Source: Pseudomonadota bacterium (GTDB taxonomy: Bacteria > Pseudomonadota > Gammaproteobacteria > Arenicellales > UBA868). Taken from it: DNA of 39,499 nt. This document shows positions 24,340-34,292 of this stretch, in pieces. Both the position numbers and the translations under genes were made by a program. A model generated the notes under the pieces. It saw only the letters and a program-made list of their open reading frames with translations, was not told the DNA's origin and did no database searches. The DNA lies in assembly GCA_002718155.1 (NCBI GenBank), contig PBDS01000079.1, forward strand, positions 1-39,499. Reading direction: 5' to 3'. Every line of letters begins with the position of its first letter. Position 1 is the first letter of the stretch.

Positions 24340-25695
24340 TTGGGTTCCGTGCAACACCTTCAAGAGGACACCATCGCTGCAGTCGCAACCCCGACCGGTG
24401 CCGGCGGAATCGGAATAGTCCGGGTGTCGGGGCCGAAGTCTGCCGGTATCGCGAAGGCGCTGACGGGCCGGGTGCCCGATCCACGGCGTTTGCTGCGGAC
24501 GCGTTTTTGTGATGCCACCGGTGCCCCACTGGACGACGGTATCGCGCTGTTCTTCCAAAGCCCCGCGTCCTACACCGGAGAGGACGTACTCGAACTGCAG
24601 GGCCACGGTGGCCCAATGGTGATGCATCAGTTGCTAGAAGAGGTCACCACCTTGGGTGCGCGTCTGGCCCGCCCGGGTGAATTTACCGAGCGGGCTTTTC
24701 TGAACGGTAAACTCGATCTGGTCCAGGCGGAGGCCGTTGCCGACCTCATCGGGAGCCAGACACAGGCTGCAGCCCGCGCTTCACTGCGCTCACTATCCGG
24801 TGAGCTTTCGAGCATATTAACAGCAATATCGAAGGAGATAGAAGAACTTAGGACCTATATCGAAGCTGATATAGATTTTTCCGAAGAGCCGCTAGACCCG
24901 CTATCCGAGACCGGAACAGCAAACAGGCTGGCTGGTGTACAGCGAGACCTGGCCCGCGTACTCGAGCAGGTGCGAACTGGGGTACTGCTCGGTCGAGGCG
25001 CCGCTGTTGTGTTGGCCGGGGTGCCCAACGCGGGAAAGTCCAGCCTGATGAACACGCTGTCAAAGGCCGATCGAGTGATCGTGAGTGAGGAACCAGGGAC
25101 TACCCGGGATGTGGTTGAGGTGACCATTGACTGTGCAGGTTTGGCCATTCACCTGACCGATACCGCCGGCCTGCGTGACTCGCAGGACAAAATAGAAGGT
25201 GAAGGTGTCCGCCGTGCCAAAGCTGCCATGACGCAGGCTGATCTGGTACTGGCAGTCATTGATGACCTGGTGCCGTTTGCTGGGCAACAAGCGGTTTTTT
25301 CCGGCCTGCCCGATGACATACCCAGACTGATGGTCTACAACAAGTGCGACCTGAGCGGCCGGAAGACGGGTATCGTGTCGGGGCAGGCTCAGCATGCCGT
25401 AGCTGTGTCTGCTAAGACGGGTGAGGGCCTGTCAGCGCTTGAGGATCAAATCAAGGTCATCTTGGGCTGGACTGGGGATTTTGTCGAGACGTTCATGGCC
25501 AGGCGGCGCCATGTCGATGCGCTGGACGGGGCCAAGACACACCTGGCTGTAGCATCGGGCCACGTCGGCGGTGCAGCGGAGTTGCTTGCCGAAGAACTGC
25601 GTCTGGCACAGGTGACACTGGGCGGAATAACCGGCGAGGTGACTACCGAGGATCTGCTGGGTGAGATATTTTCGACGTTCTGTGTCGGCAAGTAA
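24340..25695 (+). CDS. mnmE: tRNA modification GTPase MnmE
   Basis: 451 aa; DTIAAVATPTGAGGIGIVRVSG, GVPNAGKSSLMN, C-terminal FCVGK. Confidence 0.99.
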   Translation: MGSVQHLQEDTIAAVATPTGAGGIGIVRVSGPKSAGIAKALTGRVPDPRRLLRTRFCDATGAPLDDGIALFFQSPASYTGEDVLELQGHGGPMVMHQLLEEVTTLGARLARPGEFTERAFLNGKLDLVQAEAVADLIGSQTQAAARASLRSLSGELSSILTAISKEIEELRTYIEADIDFSEEPLDPLSETGTANRLAGVQRDLARVLEQVRTGVLLGRGAAVVLAGVPNAGKSSLMNTLSKADRVIVSEEPGTTRDVVEVTIDCAGLAIHLTDTAGLRDSQDKIEGEGVRRAKAAMTQADLVLAVIDDLVPFAGQQAVFSGLPDDIPRLMVYNKCDLSGRKTGIVSGQAQHAVAVSAKTGEGLSALEDQIKVILGWTGDFVETFMARRRHVDALDGAKTHLAVASGHVGGAAELLAEELRLAQVTLGGITGEVTTEDLLGEIFSTFCVGK

Positions 25696-25848
25696 CGGCA
25701 GACAAGAACCAGCTGGGTGACGAAGGAGCCTGCCCGATAGACGGCGGGCCGCCCCAACGATTGGGCGTCACACACACCATGGAGTTCAGTCGTGCGGTAA
25801 TGCATTATCCCTGGGTCCAGGCCCGTAGATTGAGGAGGACGAGGTCAT

Positions 25849-26658
25849 CTAAACAGGACAATCCTTTGAGAAACTAGGCTGACGCTTTTCTTTGTGTGAG
25901 GCGAGGCCCTCTTTCACTTCCGCACCGGTGAAGCCAAGCATCTCCAGCGCAGTCGACGTGTCAAATGTTGGCCCGGCCATCCTCAGCCAGTTATTCAGGG
26001 CATATTTGGTCCAGCGAATCGCGCTCTGCGCGCCGTTGGCCAGTTCGATAGCAACCTCCAGGGCCGTGTCTTGCAACTGGTCGTCTTCTACGCACATCGA
26101 GACGAGACCGATGCGTTCGGCTTCTTCCCCTTTCAAAGGCCTGCAGGTCAACAGGTAATACTTCGATTTCGCCATGCCACACAACAGCGGCCAGATCAGG
26201 CAGGCAACATCACCGGCGGCCACGCCAAGACGAGTGTGGCCATCCACGATCCGAGCTGCTTTAGCGGCAATGGACACATCGGCCAGTAACCCAACGACCA
26301 GCCCCGCGCCGACTGCCGGACCATTGATAGCGGAAACGATCACCTTGTTGAAATTGACAATGTTGTAGACCAGGTCGCGCGCCTCCCGCCACATCTGCAT
26401 CCGTGTTTGCGGGTCTTCTATGATCTTCTCTATCAGGTCGAAGTCGCCGCCGGCTGAGAATGCTTTTCCGGCTCCAGTCACGAGTACTACACGCACAGTC
26501 GGGTCAGCATCAATGTCCCGCCATATCGTCGTCAGCTGGGAGTGGGTTTCGGCATCGACCGAGTTGTAGCTTTCGGGTTTGTCAAAGGTGATCTTCAGGA
26601 TGCCCTCGGCCGGCTGTTCGAGGGAAAGGGCATCGTAGGCGGTGTATCGGTCAGACAT
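25849..26658 (-). CDS. Enoyl-CoA hydratase/isomerase family protein
   Basis: 269 aa; [41 protein letters not shown]. Confidence 0.93.
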   Translation of the reverse strand: MSDRYTAYDALSLEQPAEGILKITFDKPESYNSVDAETHSQLTTIWRDIDADPTVRVVLVTGAGKAFSAGGDFDLIEKIIEDPQTRMQMWREARDLVYNIVNFNKVIVSAINGPAVGAGLVVGLLADVSIAAKAARIVDGHTRLGVAAGDVACLIWPLLCGMAKSKYYLLTCRPLKGEEAERIGLVSMCVEDDQLQDTALEVAIELANGAQSAIRWTKYALNNWLRMAGPTFDTSTALEMLGFTGAEVKEGLASHKEKRQPSFSKDCPV

Positions 26659-26738
26659 GGGTCTACTCCAGGATTTTCAGGTGGTTAATTTGTGGGCTAC
26701 CAGGCGTGAAGAGAAGTACAGAAACCGCAGAATATCGT

Positions 26739-27416
26739 TCAGTTTCCGCTGAAACGTTCTGCTCCAAAGTGCTCCTTGAAAGTGAATTCCTCGACGGTCA
26801 GTCGCTTAAGACGGGTCAACTGTTTTACCGGTCGGCCAAGCGGGACAACAGCCGCCAGGGCAAAAGACGGTGGGATTTCCAGCAACGCCTTTACCTGCGG
26901 TTCTGTCGCCGCACTGATCGTGGTTAGCGTGCCACCAAAGCCCGCGGCCCGCGCAGCCAGCAAGGTATTCCAGACCAATGGGTAGATTGAAGCACCCCCA
27001 ATGATCCCGACTCGGTCAAGCAATTGGTCGGTAACCGCCAAAACTCGAAGGTCCACGACAAAAACGAGCAGGACGTCGGCTTGACGTAACGGCTCGGTCA
27101 GCCGCGCTGGCACCGGGGTCTGACGGATGGTTTCCTCGCTAACGGTAGTCGGTACAACTGGATTCCAGGGATTTTCTCCGGCCGCAACCTGTGCGGCATA
27201 ACGTTTCGAAGCCGGTTCCACCAAGCGGGCCATTTGGTCCTTGGTTGCAGCATCGCGAACAACAATCACTCGCCCACCCTGCCGATTACCGCCGCTCGGC
27301 GCAAATCGGGCGTGATCCAGGATCTCGTAAAGCACTGTATCGGGAATTGGCTCGCCCGTGAAGTCTCTCGCGGCGAAGGTGGTTCTCATAACTTCCTGGT
27401 AATCCATGTCTGTCAC
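26739..27416 (-). CDS. Nitroreductase family protein
   Basis: 225 aa; RDFTGEPIPDTVLYEILDHARFAPSGGNRQ, C-terminal VPLGRPVKQLTRL. Confidence 0.9.
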   Translation of the reverse strand: MTDMDYQEVMRTTFAARDFTGEPIPDTVLYEILDHARFAPSGGNRQGGRVIVVRDAATKDQMARLVEPASKRYAAQVAAGENPWNPVVPTTVSEETIRQTPVPARLTEPLRQADVLLVFVVDLRVLAVTDQLLDRVGIIGGASIYPLVWNTLLAARAAGFGGTLTTISAATEPQVKALLEIPPSFALAAVVPLGRPVKQLTRLKRLTVEEFTFKEHFGAERFSGN

Positions 27417-27538
27417 CCTTGGTAATGTGTCATGCGTGGTTCGAGCCTATGCAATACTCAGAGGTAGATGGTTTGCGGTTGTTTTTCGGACCAATGCCCT
27501 GATGGAACTGGTCTTACCCTGATCACTCGACAACGCCA

Positions 27539-28402
27539 TTGAATCCTCCGCTTTCTGACACGACCCGCGGCGTCGTCTGCATGGTGCTGGGTAGTGCCCT
27601 ATTGACCACAAATGATGCGGTCTCCAAATGGCTGACCCAAGAGTACCCCATATCCCAAGTATGGTGTCTACGTACCGTGTTTGCAGTGGTGCTGATTATC
27701 CTGCTTGCCCCGCGCTATGGCGGATACCGGGCGCTGTTGCCGAACCGAATCCCAGCGCAACTGCTGCGGGCTGTTCTTTTCTTTTCGACCACGCTGCTGA
27801 TCGTTACCGGACTGTCATTACTACCGTTGGCCCAGATGGTCGCGATCGTTTTTGGTAGCCCGATTTTTGTCGCTGCGCTGGCACCTGTTGTTCTCCGGGA
27901 ACAAGTCAGCCGAGCTCGCTGGCTGGTGATCGGAATCGGCTTTGTCGGCGTTTTGTTCATCCTGCGCCCGGATCCCGCCAGCATCGGAATCGCTACGCTG
28001 ATTGCGCTTGCGGCCGCCGTGTCAAGTGCCGTGCGCGATCTCGCGACACGGCGGATCTCAAGCACGGAGAGCTCTATTTCGATACTGTTCTGTTCGAGTA
28101 TGTTCGTGGTAGTCATAGCGCTGCCCGCCGCGCCCTGGTTGGGCTGGGTCGCTGTGCAGCCGGTAGGCTGGATCCTGTTGATGGTCAACGGTATTCTCAA
28201 CGGAGCCGCCCACTTCCTCATTATCGAAGCACTGCGCTTGGGAGAGGCGTCGGTAGTTACGTCGTACCGGTATTCAGCACTGCTCTGGGGCGCACTTCTC
28301 GGCCTTGTCATCTGGGGTGATGTGCCCGATCTTTGGGTCATCGGTGGTGGAATCCTGATAGCCGGGAGCGGGCTTTATCTGCTGTACCAGGAACGGAGCT
28401 GA
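27539..28402 (+). CDS. EamA/DMT-family transporter
   Basis: 287 aa, TTG start, about 10 hydrophobic helices in two EamA-like halves. Confidence 0.88.
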   Translation: MNPPLSDTTRGVVCMVLGSALLTTNDAVSKWLTQEYPISQVWCLRTVFAVVLIILLAPRYGGYRALLPNRIPAQLLRAVLFFSTTLLIVTGLSLLPLAQMVAIVFGSPIFVAALAPVVLREQVSRARWLVIGIGFVGVLFILRPDPASIGIATLIALAAAVSSAVRDLATRRISSTESSISILFCSSMFVVVIALPAAPWLGWVAVQPVGWILLMVNGILNGAAHFLIIEALRLGEASVVTSYRYSALLWGALLGLVIWGDVPDLWVIGGGILIAGSGLYLLYQERS

Positions 28403-28535
28403 ACAAGTGAAATGCCCATTGCGATGAGTAGCCTGCTGAAGACAGACGAAAACCTACGAGTCACGGCGAGGTGTCTGCCAACCGAGCCTCAGTTTTGTAT
28501 CGGGGTTCGGGAAAGGTCTTCTATCGGCTCTGCTA

Positions 28536-29252
28536 TCAAGATTCGCCCCGGATAAGCATTCCAGATCGGATCACGCTGATTGGTGGTGGGGTACCAATCG
28601 CATAGCAGAGTTCAGCCGGCGAGGTGACATCAAAGAGCGCGAAATCGGCCCGTTTGCCCGGCGCGAGGATGCCGCGGTCAGTCAGGCCCAGTGCCCGGGC
28701 AGCGTGGTAGGTGACACCCGCGAGCGCTTCCCGGGGTGTCAGGCCGAACAGTACGCAGCCCATGTTGAGGACAAGCAGCAGCGAATCCAGTGGTGAACTG
28801 CCGGGATTACAGTCTGTCGCAAGGGCTATCGGCACAGCGTGTTTACGCAGAAGTGCCAACGGTGGCTGCTGGGTCTCATTGAGATAATAGAAAGCGCCGG
28901 GCAGCAGAACCGCGACGGTCCCCGAGCGAGCCATAGCCTGCACTCCCGCCTCGCTGGTGTATTCCAGATGATCCGCGGAGAGCGCGTCGAACTGCGCCGC
29001 GAGGGCTGCACCGCCGCCGTCACTCAGCTGGTCGGCGTGCAGCCGCACGGGCAAATTCAATTCTCGAGCCTTGCCAAATACCCGGCCAACCTGGCCCGCG
29101 TCGAAGGCGATGGTCTCGCAGAAAGCATCGACGCTGTCAGCAAGTGCGTCTTTGGCGATGGCCGGTAGCATTTCTTCGCACACGAGGTCGATGTAGGCAT
29201 CGGTCCGACCCTCGAATTCCATTGGCACTGCGTGAGCACCAAGGAAGTTCAT
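28536..29252 (-). pseudogene. hutI: Imidazolonepropionase, N-terminally truncated (C-terminal about 240 aa only)
   Basis: Matches the C-terminal part of HutI from (F)[13 protein letters not shown]...[10 protein letters not shown] through [26 protein letters not shown] to the C-terminus; about 165 N-terminal aa including the HxH metal-binding strand are absent. Confidence 0.75.
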
Positions 29253-29276
29253 GGGGGTTTGCTTTGGGTGTGATCC

Positions 29277-30113
29277 TCAAGAATTCCGACTGGTTGTCGG
29301 TAGCTTGGGGTGGAGAACCGGGAACTCTTCACCTTGAAAAGGTGCGCCGTCTTCAAATTCGAGATCCGGGAAGTCCGGTGAGGTTTTCGAATTCCGCTTG
29401 ATAAAACGCGCGTCGTCGCCGACCCAGCGGATCGACGTGACCCGGCGGCGGGTTGTCGAGTTGTTGGCTGGTGCCCCGTGCAGCGTGCGAAAGTCGAATG
29501 CCACGGCATCACCCGGCTGCATTTCCCAGCCTCGGATATCGAACTGATCCCGGTTCGAGTCGATGTCGGGCACCGATTCATAGGGGTCATCCGGGTACAG
29601 GTCGGTACCGTCGAAGCGTTTGGGCCTGAAGGTTTTGCCCCATCGGTGAGACTTTGCGATGTATTCGATGCTCCGCTCCCGGGGTACGGGGTCGACGGGA
29701 ACCCAGAAACTGACTGACTGTTCACCATCGACAAGGTAGTACGGCTGATCATGGTGCCAGGGAGTGATGACCGCGTTGCCGGGCTCTTTGACGAGGACGT
29801 GATCATGGAATACCCGGGCAGTATCAGAGTGCATCAGCCGCGCCGCAATTGCGGCCATGGGGGACTCCTCAACCAGCGCCCGGTATCCCGGGAACTGTGA
29901 CCAGACACAATAATCCTGAAAGAAAACCGCACCGCCCCCGTTATCGGGCCGGTAGGTCCGCTCACGCCAACTCGGGGATGCTTTGTTCTGCTCAATGGCC
30001 TCGCGCACACCTTCTACCCAGGGGGTGAAAACGCCCCTTAGGGGTACGACACCGTCACGCTGGAACGAACTGACTGTATCGTCGGTGACGAAAAGTTTTG
30101 CTGCAGCCGTCAT
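29277..30113 (-). CDS. Phytanoyl-CoA dioxygenase (PhyH) family protein
   Basis: 278 aa; WHHDQPYYL (HxD) and FRTLHGAPANNS distal His, RWVGDDARF. Confidence 0.88.
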   Translation of the reverse strand: MTAAAKLFVTDDTVSSFQRDGVVPLRGVFTPWVEGVREAIEQNKASPSWRERTYRPDNGGGAVFFQDYCVWSQFPGYRALVEESPMAAIAARLMHSDTARVFHDHVLVKEPGNAVITPWHHDQPYYLVDGEQSVSFWVPVDPVPRERSIEYIAKSHRWGKTFRPKRFDGTDLYPDDPYESVPDIDSNRDQFDIRGWEMQPGDAVAFDFRTLHGAPANNSTTRRRVTSIRWVGDDARFIKRNSKTSPDFPDLEFEDGAPFQGEEFPVLHPKLPTTSRNS

Positions 30114-30203
30114 CGGTGGGGCTCCTTCTCCGTGAGCATATAGAAAAATTAAACGGGAAAGCCTATTCTGAACGAGATCAGCACGAGGAAATTGCCGATC
30201 TTA

Positions 30204-30812
30204 TTATCTGTGTGACCAGTCATCCGGATCATCTGAATTGTTTGGAGACAGTCCAATGATATCTCCCGCCGTAGAACAACCCAGACCGAGCACCGTTCGG
30301 TTGGCATAACAAAAATAGGCAGACACCTGGTTAATCTCCAGGATCTCGCCGTCGTCAAAGCCCGCCGCCCGTAGATTTGCGACCATCGTTTCGCTGGTAT
30401 CCGAAGGAGACTGGGACAGGATCTCGGCGTAGTGCATCGCAAGTTTTTGTTTTTGATCCAGCGGAGCGGCAGAGATATCTCTTGCGTCTATGGCGGTTTT
30501 GATGGCATTGGCCTTGTGATCATCGGCTAATAGCCGTTTCAAGCCAGCAAAGTGATGATCGACACAATAGGCGCAATTGTTTAAGGAACTCACCCAGACA
30601 CCCAGAGTTTCGAGAAACCACTTCGGAATCGTGTTGTCGGGGTGATGAAGGACGTATTTGTAGATTGCCATATGGCCTTCCAGGGTATGAGGGCGCAAAG
30701 AATGCATCATCATGATGTTGTCTACGTTGTTGTCTGGGCCTTTTATCCGGTCATAAAGCTGTTTCAGTCGCCCTTTGGCATCCTCATATGACACTGTTTC
30801 GATCCACGGCAT
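30204..30812 (-). CDS. AhpD-like / carboxymuconolactone decarboxylase family (peroxidase-related) protein
   Basis: 202 aa; NNCAYCVDHHFAGLKRLL CxxC motif. Confidence 0.88.
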   Translation of the reverse strand: MPWIETVSYEDAKGRLKQLYDRIKGPDNNVDNIMMMHSLRPHTLEGHMAIYKYVLHHPDNTIPKWFLETLGVWVSSLNNCAYCVDHHFAGLKRLLADDHKANAIKTAIDARDISAAPLDQKQKLAMHYAEILSQSPSDTSETMVANLRAAGFDDGEILEINQVSAYFCYANRTVLGLGCSTAGDIIGLSPNNSDDPDDWSHR

Positions 30813-31149
30813 TTCCTGATCTCCTTAAGTTATTCGGGTTACTGAACGCGGTCCAATCTCCACTTGAGGTGGGTATATGAAGCCTTCGGTCACCAAGTTT
30901 CACTTTGTCCTGAGGGCGGCTTTGCAGAACGTAAAGATTAGCAAGAAAAAGATAATCAAGGATCAAATCAGCCAAAGGGTTCATTTTGGGTTGGCCAATC
31001 AGGTTAGGATATAGAGGATACAGCTGTGCCTGGCTGTACTGGATAGGAGAAGGTTTTGATTCAAAGTGGAGTAAAGATATGTCCATGAGTGAAGTCGACG
31101 ACATTGTTTCTTCATCGACTACCGGGGGGATCGCCAGAGTTCGGCAACT

Positions 31150-32547
31150 GTGAAACCGGCGGCACAGCGCTTGAGCAGAATCCGCTGTGCCCGGGCGCTG
31201 ACGCCGGAGGGCTGGTGCGAACACTGCGTTATTCAGGTGGATGCCTCAGGTCGTATCACTGCAGTCGTAAAGGACGATAGCCTTTCGGTGGATCTCAGCC
31301 TCACCGGCACCGTGATACCGGGGCTGCCCAATCTGCACTCCCACGCACACCAGCGGGCCATCGCCGGCCTCACGGAACACAAGCTGGCCGGCTATGACGA
31401 TTTCTGGGGTTGGCGCGAACTGATGTACCGTGCAAACGCCCGGCTCGGCCCAGACGAGCTGCAGGCAGTGGCCCGTTATCTCTATTCCCAGATGTTGCAG
31501 AGCGGCTACACCGCGGTAGCTGAATTTCACTACCTGCACCACGACCCGGCTGGTAACCGGTATGCTGATCCTGCCGAGTTGTCGGCACGGCTTCTGGAAG
31601 CTGCGTCGGAGGCCGGTATCGCTATCACGCTGCTGCCGGTGCTGTATTGCCGGGGCGGTTTCAACGGTCAAGCCGTACAAGGGGTACAACAGCGGTTTTT
31701 CTGCTTGCCAGAGCACTATCTTGAATTGGTTCAGGCGTGCGCTTTGCACTGCGCAGATGATCCGAACAGAGCCTTCGGATTTGCAGCCCACTCCCTACGC
31801 GCGGTGGCCCCGGAGGTGCTGACCAGAACGTTGCAGGACGCCGGGGATCTCGCCTCTGGCGTACCCGTTCACATCCACGTCGCTGAGCAGCGAAAAGAAG
31901 TGCTGGAATGCCAGGCACTGAACGGCCGGACCCCCATTGCCTGGCTGCACGAGGCGTGTCCGGTAGATGAGAACTGGTGCCTGGTGCATGCGACTCACGC
32001 AGACCCGAATGAACTTCGAGCGATCGTCAAAAGCGATGCTACAGTGGGCCTGTGTCCGACGACAGAGGCCAACCTTGGTGACGGTATTTTTCCCACAGAA
32101 CAGTTCATGATCGATGGCGGACATTTTGGGATCGGTTCTGACAGCCAGATCTGTACCGCACCAACTGAGGAACTCAAGCTGTTGGAATATACACAAAGGC
32201 TCACTCTGCAGCGGCGCACGGTGCTGGTAAAAGACGATGAAGGCAGTGTCGGGCGTTCACTCGTCGAGTTCGCACTGGCAGGCGGCAGCCGCGCTATGGG
32301 TAAGGCCACCTGTGGTCTCGTTGCCGGCGCCAGGGCAGACTTCCTCGAACTTGACAATAGTCAGGTGGACCTCGCAGCACTCTCTCCAGACCAAGTGCTC
32401 GACAGCTGGATATTTGCCGGACAGGGGATCGCTGTGCACAACGTCATCGTCGGCGGCCGGCACGTGGTGGTAGATGGCGTCCATTCCCTGCTGGAGGTGG
32501 CCGCCAGACCCTTCCAGCAAGTCGTTGCGACCCTTAATGAGGCCTGA
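31150..32547 (+). CDS. hutF: Formimidoylglutamate deiminase
   Basis: 465 aa, GTG start; amidohydrolase NLHSHAHQRAIAGLTE, HIHVAEQRKEVLEC, LVHATHAD, GIGSDSQICTAPTEELKLLEYTQRL. Confidence 0.93.
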   Translation: MKPAAQRLSRIRCARALTPEGWCEHCVIQVDASGRITAVVKDDSLSVDLSLTGTVIPGLPNLHSHAHQRAIAGLTEHKLAGYDDFWGWRELMYRANARLGPDELQAVARYLYSQMLQSGYTAVAEFHYLHHDPAGNRYADPAELSARLLEAASEAGIAITLLPVLYCRGGFNGQAVQGVQQRFFCLPEHYLELVQACALHCADDPNRAFGFAAHSLRAVAPEVLTRTLQDAGDLASGVPVHIHVAEQRKEVLECQALNGRTPIAWLHEACPVDENWCLVHATHADPNELRAIVKSDATVGLCPTTEANLGDGIFPTEQFMIDGGHFGIGSDSQICTAPTEELKLLEYTQRLTLQRRTVLVKDDEGSVGRSLVEFALAGGSRAMGKATCGLVAGARADFLELDNSQVDLAALSPDQVLDSWIFAGQGIAVHNVIVGGRHVVVDGVHSLLEVAARPFQQVVATLNEA

Positions 32548-32583
32548 CGGGGTCTGTTACCAGTAGCCAACAGAGATTTAAGA

Positions 32584-34125
32584 ATGAATGAAATGAAACT
32601 GGAACCAGCGGGACTGACCCTCGATCAATTGAGAAATCTGGGAGCAGGTCCGGTACGGGTCAGTATTCCGGATAGCGCCTGGGCAGTCACCCGAGAGAGC
32701 CATGCTCACGTGGAGGCCGTGGTCGCCTCCGCCAACCCGGCCTACGGCATTAACACCGGGGTCGGGAAACTTGCCCAGACGCGGATTGCGGCGGCCGATG
32801 TCACGACTCTGCAGAAAAATCTGGTACGGTCGCACGCGGCCGGTGTCGGTGACCCGCTACCAATACCCGTTGTGCGCCTCGCTCTGGCGCTCAAGGCGCT
32901 GAGCCTCGCGCAGGGTTACTCCGGGGTACGCCCCGAGATCATCGTGTGGCTTCTGCAAATGCTGGCGGAGGACATCGTCCCGGTGATCCCGGAAAAGGGC
33001 TCGGTCGGAGCCTCCGGTGACCTCGCCCCGTTGGCGCACCTCAGCCTTCCGCTCATGGGTGAGGGTGAGGTTTTCTACGATGGCGATCGATTACCTTCGG
33101 CTGAGGTCCTGCAGGCGATAGGCTTGGAACCCCTGCTGCTGGAGGCAAAGGAAGGGCTCGCGTTGGTGAACGGTACCCAGATCTCCACTGCTCTTGCCAT
33201 TGAGACACTTTTTGCTGCTGAGCGAAATCTGGCCTCAGCGCTGGTGACAGGGGCCATGGCTGTCGACGCGGCGCTTGGTAGTTATGTGCCTTTCGACGAG
33301 CGCATTCACAATATTCGCCCGCACCCAGGACAACGGCAGATCGCAACGCTATATCGCACCCTTCTGTATGACAGCGAAATCAATCGCTCTCATGCAACCT
33401 GTGACAGAGTCCAGGATCCGTACTCCCTACGTTGTCAGCCCCAGGTGCTTGGGGCCTGTCTGGATCAACTGGTTCACGCGGCACAGGTGCTGGAACGGGA
33501 GGCCAATTCGGTGTCTGACAATCCGCTGATCTGCCACCAGACCGGTGAAGTCCTATCCGGTGGTAATTTCCACGCCGAACCTGTCGCCATGGTCGCCGAC
33601 AACATGGCACTTGCCATTGCTGAGACGGGTGCTCTCGCCGAACGCCGCATCGCAATGCTGATCGATTCCAGCATCAGTGAGTTGCCACCCTTCCTCACAC
33701 CACGAGCAGGTCTCGATTCCGGCTTCATGATGGCTCACGTAACGGCAGCGGCGCTCGCATCGGAGAACAAAAGCCTTGCCCACCCGGCTTCGGTCGACAG
33801 CCTACCCACCTCGGCCAATCAGGAGGATCATGTCAGTATGGCCACGTTCGCTGCCAGACGACTGATGGCCATGAACGACAACACCGCTTCGATCATCGCC
33901 ATCGAGTATCTGGCAGCGGCTCAGGGTATCTCCCTGCGCCGACCTCTGACCTCTTCGGCTGCGATAGAGAAGGCCCACGCGACCCTTCGTCGCTTTGTGC
34001 CTGAATGGATCCGGGATCGCGCGCTGCACCCGGATATCCTTTCGGCCCGTTCGCTGATTGATACCGGCAGATTGGCAGCGCTACTACCGGTTGCGTTACT
34101 GGATGCACCATGCTCCGATGGCTAA
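32584..34125 (+). CDS. hutH: Histidine ammonia-lyase
   Basis: 513 aa; GSVGASGDLAPLAHLSLPLMGEG (MIO Ala-Ser-Gly), YGINTGVGKLA, QEDHVSM. Confidence 0.97.
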   Translation: MNEMKLEPAGLTLDQLRNLGAGPVRVSIPDSAWAVTRESHAHVEAVVASANPAYGINTGVGKLAQTRIAAADVTTLQKNLVRSHAAGVGDPLPIPVVRLALALKALSLAQGYSGVRPEIIVWLLQMLAEDIVPVIPEKGSVGASGDLAPLAHLSLPLMGEGEVFYDGDRLPSAEVLQAIGLEPLLLEAKEGLALVNGTQISTALAIETLFAAERNLASALVTGAMAVDAALGSYVPFDERIHNIRPHPGQRQIATLYRTLLYDSEINRSHATCDRVQDPYSLRCQPQVLGACLDQLVHAAQVLEREANSVSDNPLICHQTGEVLSGGNFHAEPVAMVADNMALAIAETGALAERRIAMLIDSSISELPPFLTPRAGLDSGFMMAHVTAAALASENKSLAHPASVDSLPTSANQEDHVSMATFAARRLMAMNDNTASIIAIEYLAAAQGISLRRPLTSSAAIEKAHATLRRFVPEWIRDRALHPDILSARSLIDTGRLAALLPVALLDAPCSDG

Positions 34126-34203
34126 CGAATTGGGCAAGGACCGCCCCGCCCCAATAAGGCGTGCATTGATTAATCGCCCTCTTTAAACTTCGGTTTTTAT
34201 CCC

Positions 34204-34223
34204 GCGACCCATTTTCGGGTCGC
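34204..34223 (+). terminator. Possible terminator hairpin after hutH
   Basis: GCGACCC-ATTTTC-GGGTCGC followed by TTTGCTC; weak T-tract. Confidence 0.4.
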
Positions 34224-34292
34224 TTTGCTCACCATGGAGCACAAAGATGACCGGTTGGTGTGCCGGTCTTACAGTATCGAGAGGATGACAAC

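Noticed and set aside
25696-25848. Riboswitch or terminator in the mnmE-ECH gap (CCCAACGATTGGG and GCCCG...CGGGC hairpins)
   Set aside because: Stems are short with no T-tract and no recognisable riboswitch core.
30784-31224. 146-aa minus ORF in the AhpD-hutF intergenic region
   Set aside because: No recognisable motifs, overlaps the AhpD-like gene start; could be partly real but not supported.
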